The notes under the pieces are model-generated. The model was not told the origin of the DNA. It was given only the letters and a program-made list of their open reading frames with translations, and did not search any database. The translations under genes and the position numbers were made by a program. A DNA stretch of 12,920 nt. Origin: Tannerella sp. GTDB lineage: Bacteria; Bacteroidota; Bacteroidia; Bacteroidales; Tannerellaceae. This document shows positions 8,319-12,920 of the stretch, in pieces. Position 1 is the stretch's first letter; each line of letters starts with the position of its first letter. The stretch spans positions 1-12,920 of the forward strand of contig JAIRYY010000311.1 in assembly GCA_031267485.1 (NCBI GenBank), given 5' to 3'.

Positions 8319-9634
8319 AGGAAGCAATAGCGTACATTATCCGCTTTATGCTGGGCGAGCATGTTCCGGACGAGGTTGCCCGGATGGTCGGGTATACGTC
8401 GGACGCCTCCGCGTTCAAGGATTACAGGGTAGTGATTATCCCCTCCCGTTTTTTCGATCAGGATAAATTCAAGCGCTCCGTATCGCTGCCTCTGACGCCT
8501 CTCAGGGAAATGGAGGGGCTGCCCGTGCTGTACGGCGATCCGGTAGTTGAGCGGGTAGGGGATACGGTTGTGGTACATGCGGATTTCGTCGCGGGCGCAT
8601 ATTTCCTCCTGACCCGTTATGAGGAGACGCAGTATCCGGAGCGGATTTACCCGGAAATGTGGGATGAGCACGGGCGTTTTTCCGGTTACGGGTCGTTGCC
8701 GCGCCGTGAGCGGTTCATTGACCGGCCTGTCGTCGACGAATACGGCAAACTCCTGCGCCGGTGGCTGAACGGGAGCGGGGTGCACATCCCCGAACCCGCC
8801 CCGTCCATCGGGCAGGTAAACCTTACGCACGATGTGGACGTGCCGTTTTTCGGGCGTTCCTGGCGGAGTGTCGCCCGCAGGGCGCTGGCGGGAGGCAATC
8901 CCGTCGAGGCCATCCGCGGGAAATATTCCCCGCTCGACCGCGACCCGTACTATACGTTCCCGTGGATGTTCGAGCGGAACAGGCAGCTGCAGCTCGCGGC
9001 AGGGGAGTCCCGCAGCGCTGCTCTGGTTTTCTTCCGGGCGGGGGGACGCGACCGGCGCGACCGGCCGCATTACAGCCTCAGGAATAAGGACATCGGCGCG
9101 CTGCACGAACTGTGCGGGATGTACGGCGTGAAAATCGGGCTTCACAGCAGCTATCAGGCCGGGAAGGATCCGTCCCTGATTCTGTCCGAGAAAAGGAGGC
9201 TGGAGCAGGCGTTCGGGGTCGAGATAAGGCACAACCGCCATCATTACCTTGCCTCGCGCAAGCCGGAGGACATGGAATACCTCGAAAAGGCCGGTATTAC
9301 GGACGATTATACGATGGGCTACGCCGGCCATGCCGGCTTCCGGCTGGGAACGGCGCGTCCGGTGCGTTTCATCAACCCCGTGACGTGCCGCGTGTCCGGT
9401 CTGACGCTTCATCCGCTGACCGTTATGGACAGCACGCTGTACGACAGGAGGTATATGAACCTGACCGCCGACCGCGCCGAAGAGTACTGCCTGGAACTGT
9501 TTCGCAGGGTACGCGACGTGAACGGCGAACTTACGCTTTTGTGGCACAATACGTCGGCCGTCAAGGGACAGGAGGGGTATGCGCGCGATTTGTATGCCCG
9601 ATTGACGGAACGGATAGCGGATTACCTCGGATGA
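8315..9634 (+). CDS. Polysaccharide deacetylase family protein (DUF7033-like N-terminus), 439 aa
   Basis: The protein has an N-terminal ~130-residue domain of the DUF7033 type (IIRFMLGEH...VPDEVARMVGYTSD, then DFVAGAYFLLTRYEE). A NodB-like barrel follows. Motif 1 is LTHDVD (residues 170-175), which replaces TFDDG. Motif 2 is GLHSSYQAG (275-283). NRHHYL (307-312), ITDDYTMGYAGHAGFRLGT and the late LLWHNTS complete the layout seen in this family. The second His of the classical H(S/T)xxH is absent; the position holds Gln281. The same reduced motif (GLHPSY) is what I remember for close relatives, so this is probably family-specific metal binding rather than loss of function. The likely role is removal of acetyl groups from an envelope polysaccharide or its precursor; substrate unknown. 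The gene overlaps both neighbours by ATGA, so it sits in a coupled three-gene block. No signal peptide is visible, which favours a cytoplasmic role. Confidence 0.82.
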   Translation: MKEAIAYIIRFMLGEHVPDEVARMVGYTSDASAFKDYRVVIIPSRFFDQDKFKRSVSLPLTPLREMEGLPVLYGDPVVERVGDTVVVHADFVAGAYFLLTRYEETQYPERIYPEMWDEHGRFSGYGSLPRRERFIDRPVVDEYGKLLRRWLNGSGVHIPEPAPSIGQVNLTHDVDVPFFGRSWRSVARRALAGGNPVEAIRGKYSPLDRDPYYTFPWMFERNRQLQLAAGESRSAALVFFRAGGRDRRDRPHYSLRNKDIGALHELCGMYGVKIGLHSSYQAGKDPSLILSEKRRLEQAFGVEIRHNRHHYLASRKPEDMEYLEKAGITDDYTMGYAGHAGFRLGTARPVRFINPVTCRVSGLTLHPLTVMDSTLYDRRYMNLTADRAEEYCLELFRRVRDVNGELTLLWHNTSAVKGQEGYARDLYARLTERIADYLG

Positions 9635-10731
9635 ACATCGTGACGGTTATAGGCGCAAGGCCACAGTTTGTCAAGGCGGCGATGACGGGCCGGGCGATAA
9701 GGGCAAGCAATGCGGCGGGGATGGAGCCTGAAATTTGCGAACGCATCCTCCACACGGGGCAGCATTACGACAGGAACATGAACGATGTTTTCCTGGATGA
9801 GCTGGGAATGGGCAAGCCGGACGTGCAGCTGCACTGCGGAGGCCTGGCGAGCCGGAACGCCATGCTTGCGAAGATGCTGACGGGCGTGGAGAAGGCGCTG
9901 CTTGAATACCGGCCGGACGGCGTCATCGTCTATGGCGACACGACGTCGACGCTGGCGGGCGCTCTGGCTGCCTCGCAACTGCACATCCCGGTTTTTCACG
10001 TCGAGGCGGGGCTGCGCAGTTTCAACCGGCAGATGCCGGAGGAGATGAACCGCATCCTGACGGATCACCTGGCCTCGCTGCTTTTCTGTCCCACCGTCCG
10101 CGCCGTCCGGAATCTGGCCGGCGAGGGCATCACGCAGGGGATATTCCACACGGGCGACGTGATGTACGACGCGGCTCTGGCTTTCGGAGAGGTGGCGGAA
10201 CGAACGTCGGACATACTGCCCTCCCTGGGTCTGCAGCGCGGGAATTTCCGCCTGTGCACCATTCACCGCGCCGAAAACACGGACGACCCCGAACGCCTGA
10301 CGCAAATTCTCCTTGCGATGCTGGAAATATCGACTCCCGCCTGTCCGGTCGTCCTCCCGCTTCACCCGCGCACGAGGGTCTGTATCGGCAATTACGGTCT
10401 CCAGGCGATGCTGGCCTCCGGCGAATCGCTCCGCGTAATCGACCCGGTCGGTTACCACGACATGATAATGCTCGAAAAAAATGCGGCGACGATATTCACC
10501 GATTCCGGCGGCGTGCAAAAGGAAGCCTGCTTCCACCGCACACCCTGTATCACACTGCGCGACGAGACGGAGTGGATAGAAACCGTCGAGGCCGGCTGGA
10601 ATCAGATAGCCGGCTTCGAAACGGAAAAAATCATCGAATGTCTCGCCCGTACCCCCGAAAGAAAGCCCATAACAGATTATGGCGACGGTCACGCCGCCGA
10701 AAAAATAATAGCCGCCATCAGACGAATGTAA
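9631..10731 (+). CDS. wecB: UDP-N-acetylglucosamine 2-epimerase (non-hydrolysing), 366 aa
   Basis: This enzyme converts UDP-GlcNAc to UDP-ManNAc in the cytoplasm for surface polysaccharide synthesis. The start was taken at 9631 because MNIVTVIGARPQFVKAA is the standard N-terminus and the ATG overlaps the preceding TGA. The frame stays open back to 9112, but that part is the deacetylase read in another frame. Visible motifs are GARPQ (8-12), HTGQHYD (41-47), YGDTTSTLAGALAA (101-114, with the Asp equivalent to the catalytic Asp of E. coli WecB), HVEAGLRS (123-130), PEEMNRILTDHLA (136-148), TIHRAEN (210-216, catalytic His), LPLHPRTR and DSGGVQKEA (291-299). All expected catalytic positions are present and the length is normal. 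No WecC dehydrogenase is in the window, so the fate of UDP-ManNAc is not shown. The next 685 bases carry no gene. Confidence 0.96.
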   Translation: MNIVTVIGARPQFVKAAMTGRAIRASNAAGMEPEICERILHTGQHYDRNMNDVFLDELGMGKPDVQLHCGGLASRNAMLAKMLTGVEKALLEYRPDGVIVYGDTTSTLAGALAASQLHIPVFHVEAGLRSFNRQMPEEMNRILTDHLASLLFCPTVRAVRNLAGEGITQGIFHTGDVMYDAALAFGEVAERTSDILPSLGLQRGNFRLCTIHRAENTDDPERLTQILLAMLEISTPACPVVLPLHPRTRVCIGNYGLQAMLASGESLRVIDPVGYHDMIMLEKNAATIFTDSGGVQKEACFHRTPCITLRDETEWIETVEAGWNQIAGFETEKIIECLARTPERKPITDYGDGHAAEKIIAAIRRM

Positions 10732-10734
10732 TTA

Positions 10735-10854
10735 GTAGGGGCGCCCTTGTGGGCGCCCGCAATGATTAGTGATTAATGATTAATGGTTGGCGATGTAGGG
10801 GCGCCCTTGTGGGCGCCCGCAATGATAGGCGATTAATGATTAGTAGTTAGTAAC
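10735..10854. repeat. Two tandem 60-bp units: GC hairpin plus heptanucleotide tract
   Basis: The first 32 bases of each unit (10735-10766 and 10795-10826) are identical. Each contains GGGCGCCC-TTGT-GGGCGCCC, an 8-bp perfect stem whose arm is itself a palindrome (arms 10739-10746/10751-10758 and 10799-10806/10811-10818). The rest of each unit is degenerate 7-mers: GATTAGT, GATTAAT, GATTAAT, GGTTGGC in unit 1; GATAGGC, GATTAAT, GATTAGT, AGTTAGT in unit 2. No T-run follows the hairpins, so they are not standard terminators, although they could protect the 3' end of the wecB message. Confidence 0.9.
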
Positions 10855-10897
10855 GTGAAATAAATAATATATAATGGTTATAAGCAAATGGAAGTAC
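10845..10897 (+). repeat. 53-bp direct repeat, copy 1 (copy of the glycosyltransferase gene start)
   Basis: It matches 11391-11443 at 50 of 53 bases, counted by eye. It contains an A/T-rich leader (TAACGTGAAATAAATAATAT) and a start codon followed by codons for MVISKWKY. The real glycosyltransferase begins MMVISKLKY from the other copy. The offset is 546 bp. A short further match, AAAATGTTGGTAGA (10919-10932), continues in the same reading frame as the true gene's AAAATGTTGGCAGA (11450-11463). Confidence 0.93.
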
Positions 10898-10902
10898 GCG
10901 AG

Positions 10903-10932
10903 TTGTCCCGGAGGGGACAAAATGTTGGTAGA
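10903..10932. repeat. TTGTCCC hairpin repeat, copy 1
   Basis: TTGTCCC-GGAG-GGGACAA is followed by a conserved tail, ATGTTGGTAGA. The 7-bp stem is shared with copy 2 at 11186-11215, while the four-base loop differs. Confidence 0.85.
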
Positions 10933-10955
10933 GACGGGGCGGGCCCCGTCTCTAC
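10928..10955. repeat. GTAGAGAC-type inverted repeat, member 1
   Basis: GTAGAGACGGGGC (10928-10940) pairs perfectly with GCCCCGTCTCTAC (10943-10955). Its left end overlaps the tail of the TTGTCCC repeat, so the two elements are fused head to tail. Confidence 0.9.
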
Positions 10956-10995
10956 GGCGCGAACCCCTGCCGTCCGCACCGGCATCCCTTCTCAC

Positions 10996-11020
10996 CGTCA
11001 TTGCGAGGAACGAAGCAATC
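10996..11020. repeat. CGTCATTGCGAG...GCAATC short dispersed-type repeat
   Basis: CGTCATTGCGAGGAACGAAG followed by CAATC, with short ATTGC/GCAAT arms. From memory this resembles a small repeat scattered through intergenic DNA of many unrelated bacteria. Only one complete copy is present here; a partial TGTCATTGCA lies near 11079-11088. Confidence 0.5.
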
Positions 11021-11092
11021 CAGGCGCAGGCGGATACCCTGCACGTTTATGCGCATGCGTTTGCAAATACAACGCCCTGTCATTGCATTACC

Positions 11093-11120
11093 GTAGAGAC
11101 GCGATGCATCGCGTCTCTAC
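11093..11120. repeat. GTAGAGAC-type inverted repeat, member 2 (perfect 28-bp palindrome)
   Basis: GTAGAGACGCGATG (11093-11106) is followed directly by its exact reverse complement CATCGCGTCTCTAC (11107-11120). It shares its outer eight bases per arm with member 1, while the inner bases have changed on both arms together. Confidence 0.95.
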
Positions 11121-11182
11121 AACATGCAACGTACAACGTACACGCCATACGCGCCGGCAGGAACAGAACAATTTCCGTACGG

Positions 11183-11215
11183 ATATTGTCCCGTCAGGGA
11201 CAATATGTTGGTAGA
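11183..11215. repeat. TTGTCCC hairpin repeat, copy 2
   Basis: ATATTGTCCC-GTCA-GGGACAATAT (10-bp perfect stem, 11183-11206) is followed by the tail ATGTTGGTAGA shared with copy 1. A separate 10-bp palindrome, TCCGTACGGA, abuts it at 11174-11183. Confidence 0.88.
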
Positions 11216-11240
11216 AAAATGGACCGCAACCCATTTTCCG

Positions 11241-11296
11241 CGTGCCGTCAGGTACGCAATGTGACAATCACCACATTCCGTACCTGACGGCACGGG
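11241..11296. repeat. Long hairpin from two inverted copies of CCGTACCTGACGGCACG
   Basis: The left arm 11241-11263 (CGTGCCGTCAGGTACG...GTG) pairs with the right arm 11272-11294 (CACATTCCG...GGCACG). That is 23 positions with one mismatch and an 8-nt loop. The right arm is repeated directly at 11326-11350. Confidence 0.9.
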
Positions 11297-11350
11297 GTAG
11301 GAGAGGCCTCCGGCATTTTCTACCGACATTCCGTACCTGACGGCACGGGG
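11273..11350. repeat. Direct repeat pair containing CCGTACCTGACGGCACG
   Basis: A 25-base stretch is identical at 11273-11297 and 11326-11350, offset 53 bp. With the inverted copy at 11241-11262 there are three copies of this element within 110 bp. Confidence 0.93.
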
Positions 11351-11365
11351 CAGAAAACGCCGGAG
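11308..11365. repeat. Outer hairpin CTCCGGC...GCCGGAG enclosing a repeat copy
   Basis: CTCCGGCATTTTCT (11308-11321) pairs with AGAAAACGCCGGAG (11352-11365) with one mismatch. The 30-nt interval holds the third CCGTACCTGACGG copy. Confidence 0.75.
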
Positions 11366-11390
11366 CAATGACGGCGCCTCGCATGCGCGC

Positions 11391-11443
11391 AGTTCGTAAC
11401 GTGAAATAAATAATATATGATGGTTATAAGCAAATTGAAGTAC
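11391..11443 (+). repeat. 53-bp direct repeat, copy 2 (leader and start of the glycosyltransferase gene)
   Basis: It matches 10845-10897 with three differences. The last 27 bases are the first nine codons of the glycosyltransferase gene (MMVISKLKY). No TAnnTTTG promoter element is seen in or just before either copy. Confidence 0.93.
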
Positions 11444-12745
11444 ATGATGAAAATGTTGGCAGAAGATGAATCCACCCGCAGAGACGCGGCGAATCGCGCC
11501 TCTGCGGAAAAAACGATTTTGATATTGTGCGATATCTTTCCGCCGGCTTTCGGGCCGCGCATGGGCTATCTGTGCAAATACATCCGGCAGATGGGCTGGA
11601 AGCCTGTGGTTGTGACGGAGTATGCTGACGGGGAGCACTTCTCGTTCCTGACGAAAGACGTGGAGGCGCTGTACCTGCGCTATTACGCGAAAAAGGGGCT
11701 GGCGGGAAGGATTGAGTGGGCGGTGACCTTTCTGTGCGACGCGCTCTTTGGCTGCAAGGACAGGCGGATGTATCGCGAAGCCCGGAAACTGATGGCGGGG
11801 CGCCGTTTCGACCTCATCCTGTGCAGCACATACCGCACCTTTCCGCTCTCTGCCGCATGGCGGCTGGCGCGCAGGACCGGTCTGCCGCTTGTTGCCGACC
11901 TGCGGGACATCATCGAGCAGTATGCCGGCAACGAATTTATCGACCACAGCCTGCCGGAGGCTTTCGGTATCGGACGCCTCATCGCGTCCGTTTTCCGCCG
12001 CCGCAGTCTGAAGACGAGAAACCGCATCCTGCGCGATGCCGCCTGCGTCGCGACCGTATCCCCCTGGCACGTGTCGGTACTGAAAACTTATAACGCAAAC
12101 ACCCGCCTGATATACAACGGCTACGACCCCGAACTCTTCCTGCCCTCCGGCACGCGGGCCGGCACGTTCTCGATCACCTACACGGGACGGCTCATCAGCC
12201 TGGCGATGCGCGACCCCGGCCTGCTCTTCCAGGCCGTCCGGAGGCTTGCCGCGGAAAATGTCATTACTCCCGGGACGTTCCGCGTGCGCTGGTATGTCGA
12301 CGGCAAATCGAAAGCTCTCATCGCCCGCGCCGCGGAAGAATATGCCGGCATAGCCGCGTTCATGGAATATCACGGATACGTGCCCGCCACGGAGGTACCC
12401 GCCCTCCTGAACGGGAGTTCCGTCCTGCTGGTGCTGGCAAACAGGAGCGGCGCGGACGGCCCCAATGGCGTGATGACGACCAAGTTCTTCGAATACCTGG
12501 CCGTCGGCAAACCCATCCTGTGCGTCCGCGGCGACGGGGGATGCCTCGAGGAAGTCATCAGCCGCACGCGCTCCGGCCTGTCAGCCCACAGCGCGGACGA
12601 AGCATACGGTTTCATCCGCGAACATTACCTGCGCTGGCGGGACGGCAAGCCCTGCGACGACAGCCCCGACTGGAACGAAGTACGGAAATTCTCGCGCGTG
12701 GAACAGGCGCGGCAATTTGTCGAAATATTTAATTTTCTATCCTGA
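11417..12745 (+). CDS. GT4-like glycosyltransferase with a repeat-derived N-terminus, 442 aa
   Basis: This is a GT-B fold glycosyltransferase of GT4 type that probably adds a sugar to an envelope polysaccharide or lipid-linked intermediate. The family-like core starts near residue 33 (TILILCDIFPPAFGPRMGYL). It continues with VVADLRD-like LVADLRDIIEQY (158-169), VATVSPWHV, NGYDPELF (234-241), YTGRL and the donor-site segment TTKFFEYLAVGKPILCV (354-370). Residues 1-32 come from repeated DNA: codons 1-9 from the 53-bp repeat, codons 12-16 from the AAAATGTTGGCAGA match, and codons ~20-30 (TRRDAANRASA) from a GTAGAGAC-type hairpin. In-frame ATGs occur at 11417, 11420, 11444, 11447 and 11453. After the last of these there is none until the core (PRMGY), so the real start must lie within the repeat. 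No promoter is recognised. The donor sugar is unknown. WecB upstream could supply UDP-ManNAc, but that is inference. Confidence 0.87.
   Translation: MMVISKLKYMMKMLAEDESTRRDAANRASAEKTILILCDIFPPAFGPRMGYLCKYIRQMGWKPVVVTEYADGEHFSFLTKDVEALYLRYYAKKGLAGRIEWAVTFLCDALFGCKDRRMYREARKLMAGRRFDLILCSTYRTFPLSAAWRLARRTGLPLVADLRDIIEQYAGNEFIDHSLPEAFGIGRLIASVFRRRSLKTRNRILRDAACVATVSPWHVSVLKTYNANTRLIYNGYDPELFLPSGTRAGTFSITYTGRLISLAMRDPGLLFQAVRRLAAENVITPGTFRVRWYVDGKSKALIARAAEEYAGIAAFMEYHGYVPATEVPALLNGSSVLLVLANRSGADGPNGVMTTKFFEYLAVGKPILCVRGDGGCLEEVISRTRSGLSAHSADEAYGFIREHYLRWRDGKPCDDSPDWNEVRKFSRVEQARQFVEIFNFLS
11476..11507. repeat. GTAGAGAC-type inverted repeat, member 3, inside coding sequence
   Basis: CCGCAGAGACGCG (11476-11488) pairs with CGCGCCTCTGCGG (11495-11507), with one mismatch and a 6-nt loop. 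Compared with member 2, the T to C change in the left arm is matched by A to G in the right arm, so pairing is kept. It encodes part of the glycosyltransferase N-terminus. Confidence 0.82.
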
Positions 12746-12769
12746 ATCGCATTTTTTTCGCATTTTTTA

Positions 12770-12799
12770 TTGCAGATATGAAAAAATAATATACATTTG
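12770..12799 (+). promoter_or_regulatory. Bacteroidetes-type promoter for the gene starting at 12872
   Basis: TTG (12770-12772), 19 nt, then TACATTTG (12792-12799), the same geometry as the promoter at 4951-4980. It predicts a leader of about 65 nt. The gene after it is therefore expressed independently of the glycosyltransferase. No hairpin terminator is seen between 12745 and the promoter, only T-runs. Confidence 0.78.
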
Positions 12800-12871
12800 C
12801 GCGCGTTATTCCGTGCGGTGTAAATGGAGGTGAAGTTTGCTGGTAAAAGCGCGGATACGGATTAAAGGAAA

Positions 12872-12920
12872 ATGAATAAAAAAATATGTTTGCTGTCGGT
12901 AAAATATTTACATCCTGTTT
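12872..12920 (+). CDS. Start of an unidentified protein (partial, 16 codons seen)
   Basis: ATG at 12872 is preceded by AAAGGA, a plausible ribosome site, and gives MNKKICLLSVKYLHPV before the window ends. The hydrophobic strand after two lysines fits either the first beta strand of a GT4 glycosyltransferase (such proteins often start KKICLL...) or the start of a signal peptide. The glycan context slightly favours the first. Too little is visible for an assignment. Confidence 0.6.
   Translation, partial: MNKKICLLSVKYLHPV

Noticed and set aside
8237..9547. 436-codon minus-strand open frame
   Set aside because: Antisense to the deacetylase gene, which has family motifs and stop-start coupling to both neighbours.
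9112..9630. Upstream extension of the wecB frame to 539 codons
   Set aside because: Overlaps the deacetylase in another frame. The standard WecB N-terminus MNIVTVIGARPQ begins at 9631.
10735..10826. GGGCGCCC hairpins considered as the wecB terminator
   Set aside because: No T-run follows either hairpin, and the element is tandemly repeated.
10874..11287. 137-codon + strand open frame (MVISKWKYASCPGG...) in the wecB-glycosyltransferase gap
   Set aside because: Its start is copy 1 of the 53-bp repeat and the rest reads through hairpin repeats; no domain, and composition follows the palindromes. At most a decayed 5' duplicate.
10732..11416. Repeat region considered as a CRISPR array
   Set aside because: Units differ in sequence and spacing, spacers are not of regular length, and no cas gene is present.
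11117..12373. 418-codon minus-strand open frame
   Set aside because: Antisense to the glycosyltransferase, which has clear GT4 motifs. The frame is a by-product of G/C-rich codon structure and its far end is made of repeats.
12824..12865. 13-codon frame (MEVKFAGKSADTD) in the leader of the last gene
   Set aside because: Could be a leader peptide, but it is too short and has no attenuator-like hairpin or codon run to support it.

Overview
The window looks like part of a Bacteroidales chromosome. The organism probably has a type IX secretion system (T9SS). The evidence is a large surface protein ending in a T9SS type A sorting domain, two promoters with the Bacteroidetes pattern TTG-N19-TAnnTTTG, A/T-rich leaders mostly without a strong Shine-Dalgarno, and a RecA with Bacteroidetes-like features. 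All recognised genes are on the + strand. Bacteroides itself lacks T9SS, so a Porphyromonadaceae, Tannerellaceae or Dysgonomonadaceae-like lineage, or an uncultured relative, fits better. This placement is inference.

Layout. Positions 1-132 are the tail of a fibronectin-like protein, closed by a strong terminator (145-200). Positions 281-580 encode an unrecognised 99-aa protein. It lies just upstream of a 1391-aa secreted modular protein (592-4767): signal peptide, about 11 Cys-rich GLUG repeats, an Ig-like module, 8 MBG-type repeats (two of them a recent 243-bp tandem duplication), and a sorting domain. A perfect-stem terminator (4802-4839) ends this block. A promoter at 4951-4980, embedded in a nested inverted repeat, precedes a tightly packed run: carboxy(nor)spermidine synthase (5012-6205), recA (6245-7360), a FemAB/GNAT-like transferase (7365-8318), a DUF7033/NodB-like polysaccharide deacetylase (8315-9634) and wecB (9631-10731). 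The last three are joined by a 4-nt gap or ATGA stop-start overlaps. No terminator is visible inside the run, so recA may be co-transcribed with glycan genes.

Positions 10732-11416 hold no convincing gene. They are a dense mosaic of at least five short repeat families, mostly perfect or near-perfect hairpins, and are bounded by a 53-bp direct repeat. The downstream copy of that repeat is the start of the next gene, a GT4-like glycosyltransferase (11417-12745). A further hairpin of one of these families lies inside that gene's coding sequence, so its first ~32 residues appear to be repeat-derived. A second canonical promoter (12770-12799) drives a gene that starts at 12872 and leaves the window.

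How the genes may work together: WecB supplies UDP-ManNAc, the glycosyltransferase uses a nucleotide sugar, and the deacetylase and FemAB-like transferase modify glycan or peptidoglycan-linked material. Together they suggest a cell-envelope polysaccharide locus grafted onto the polyamine/recA housekeeping pair. The most unusual content is the repeat mosaic and its fusion to a coding start.
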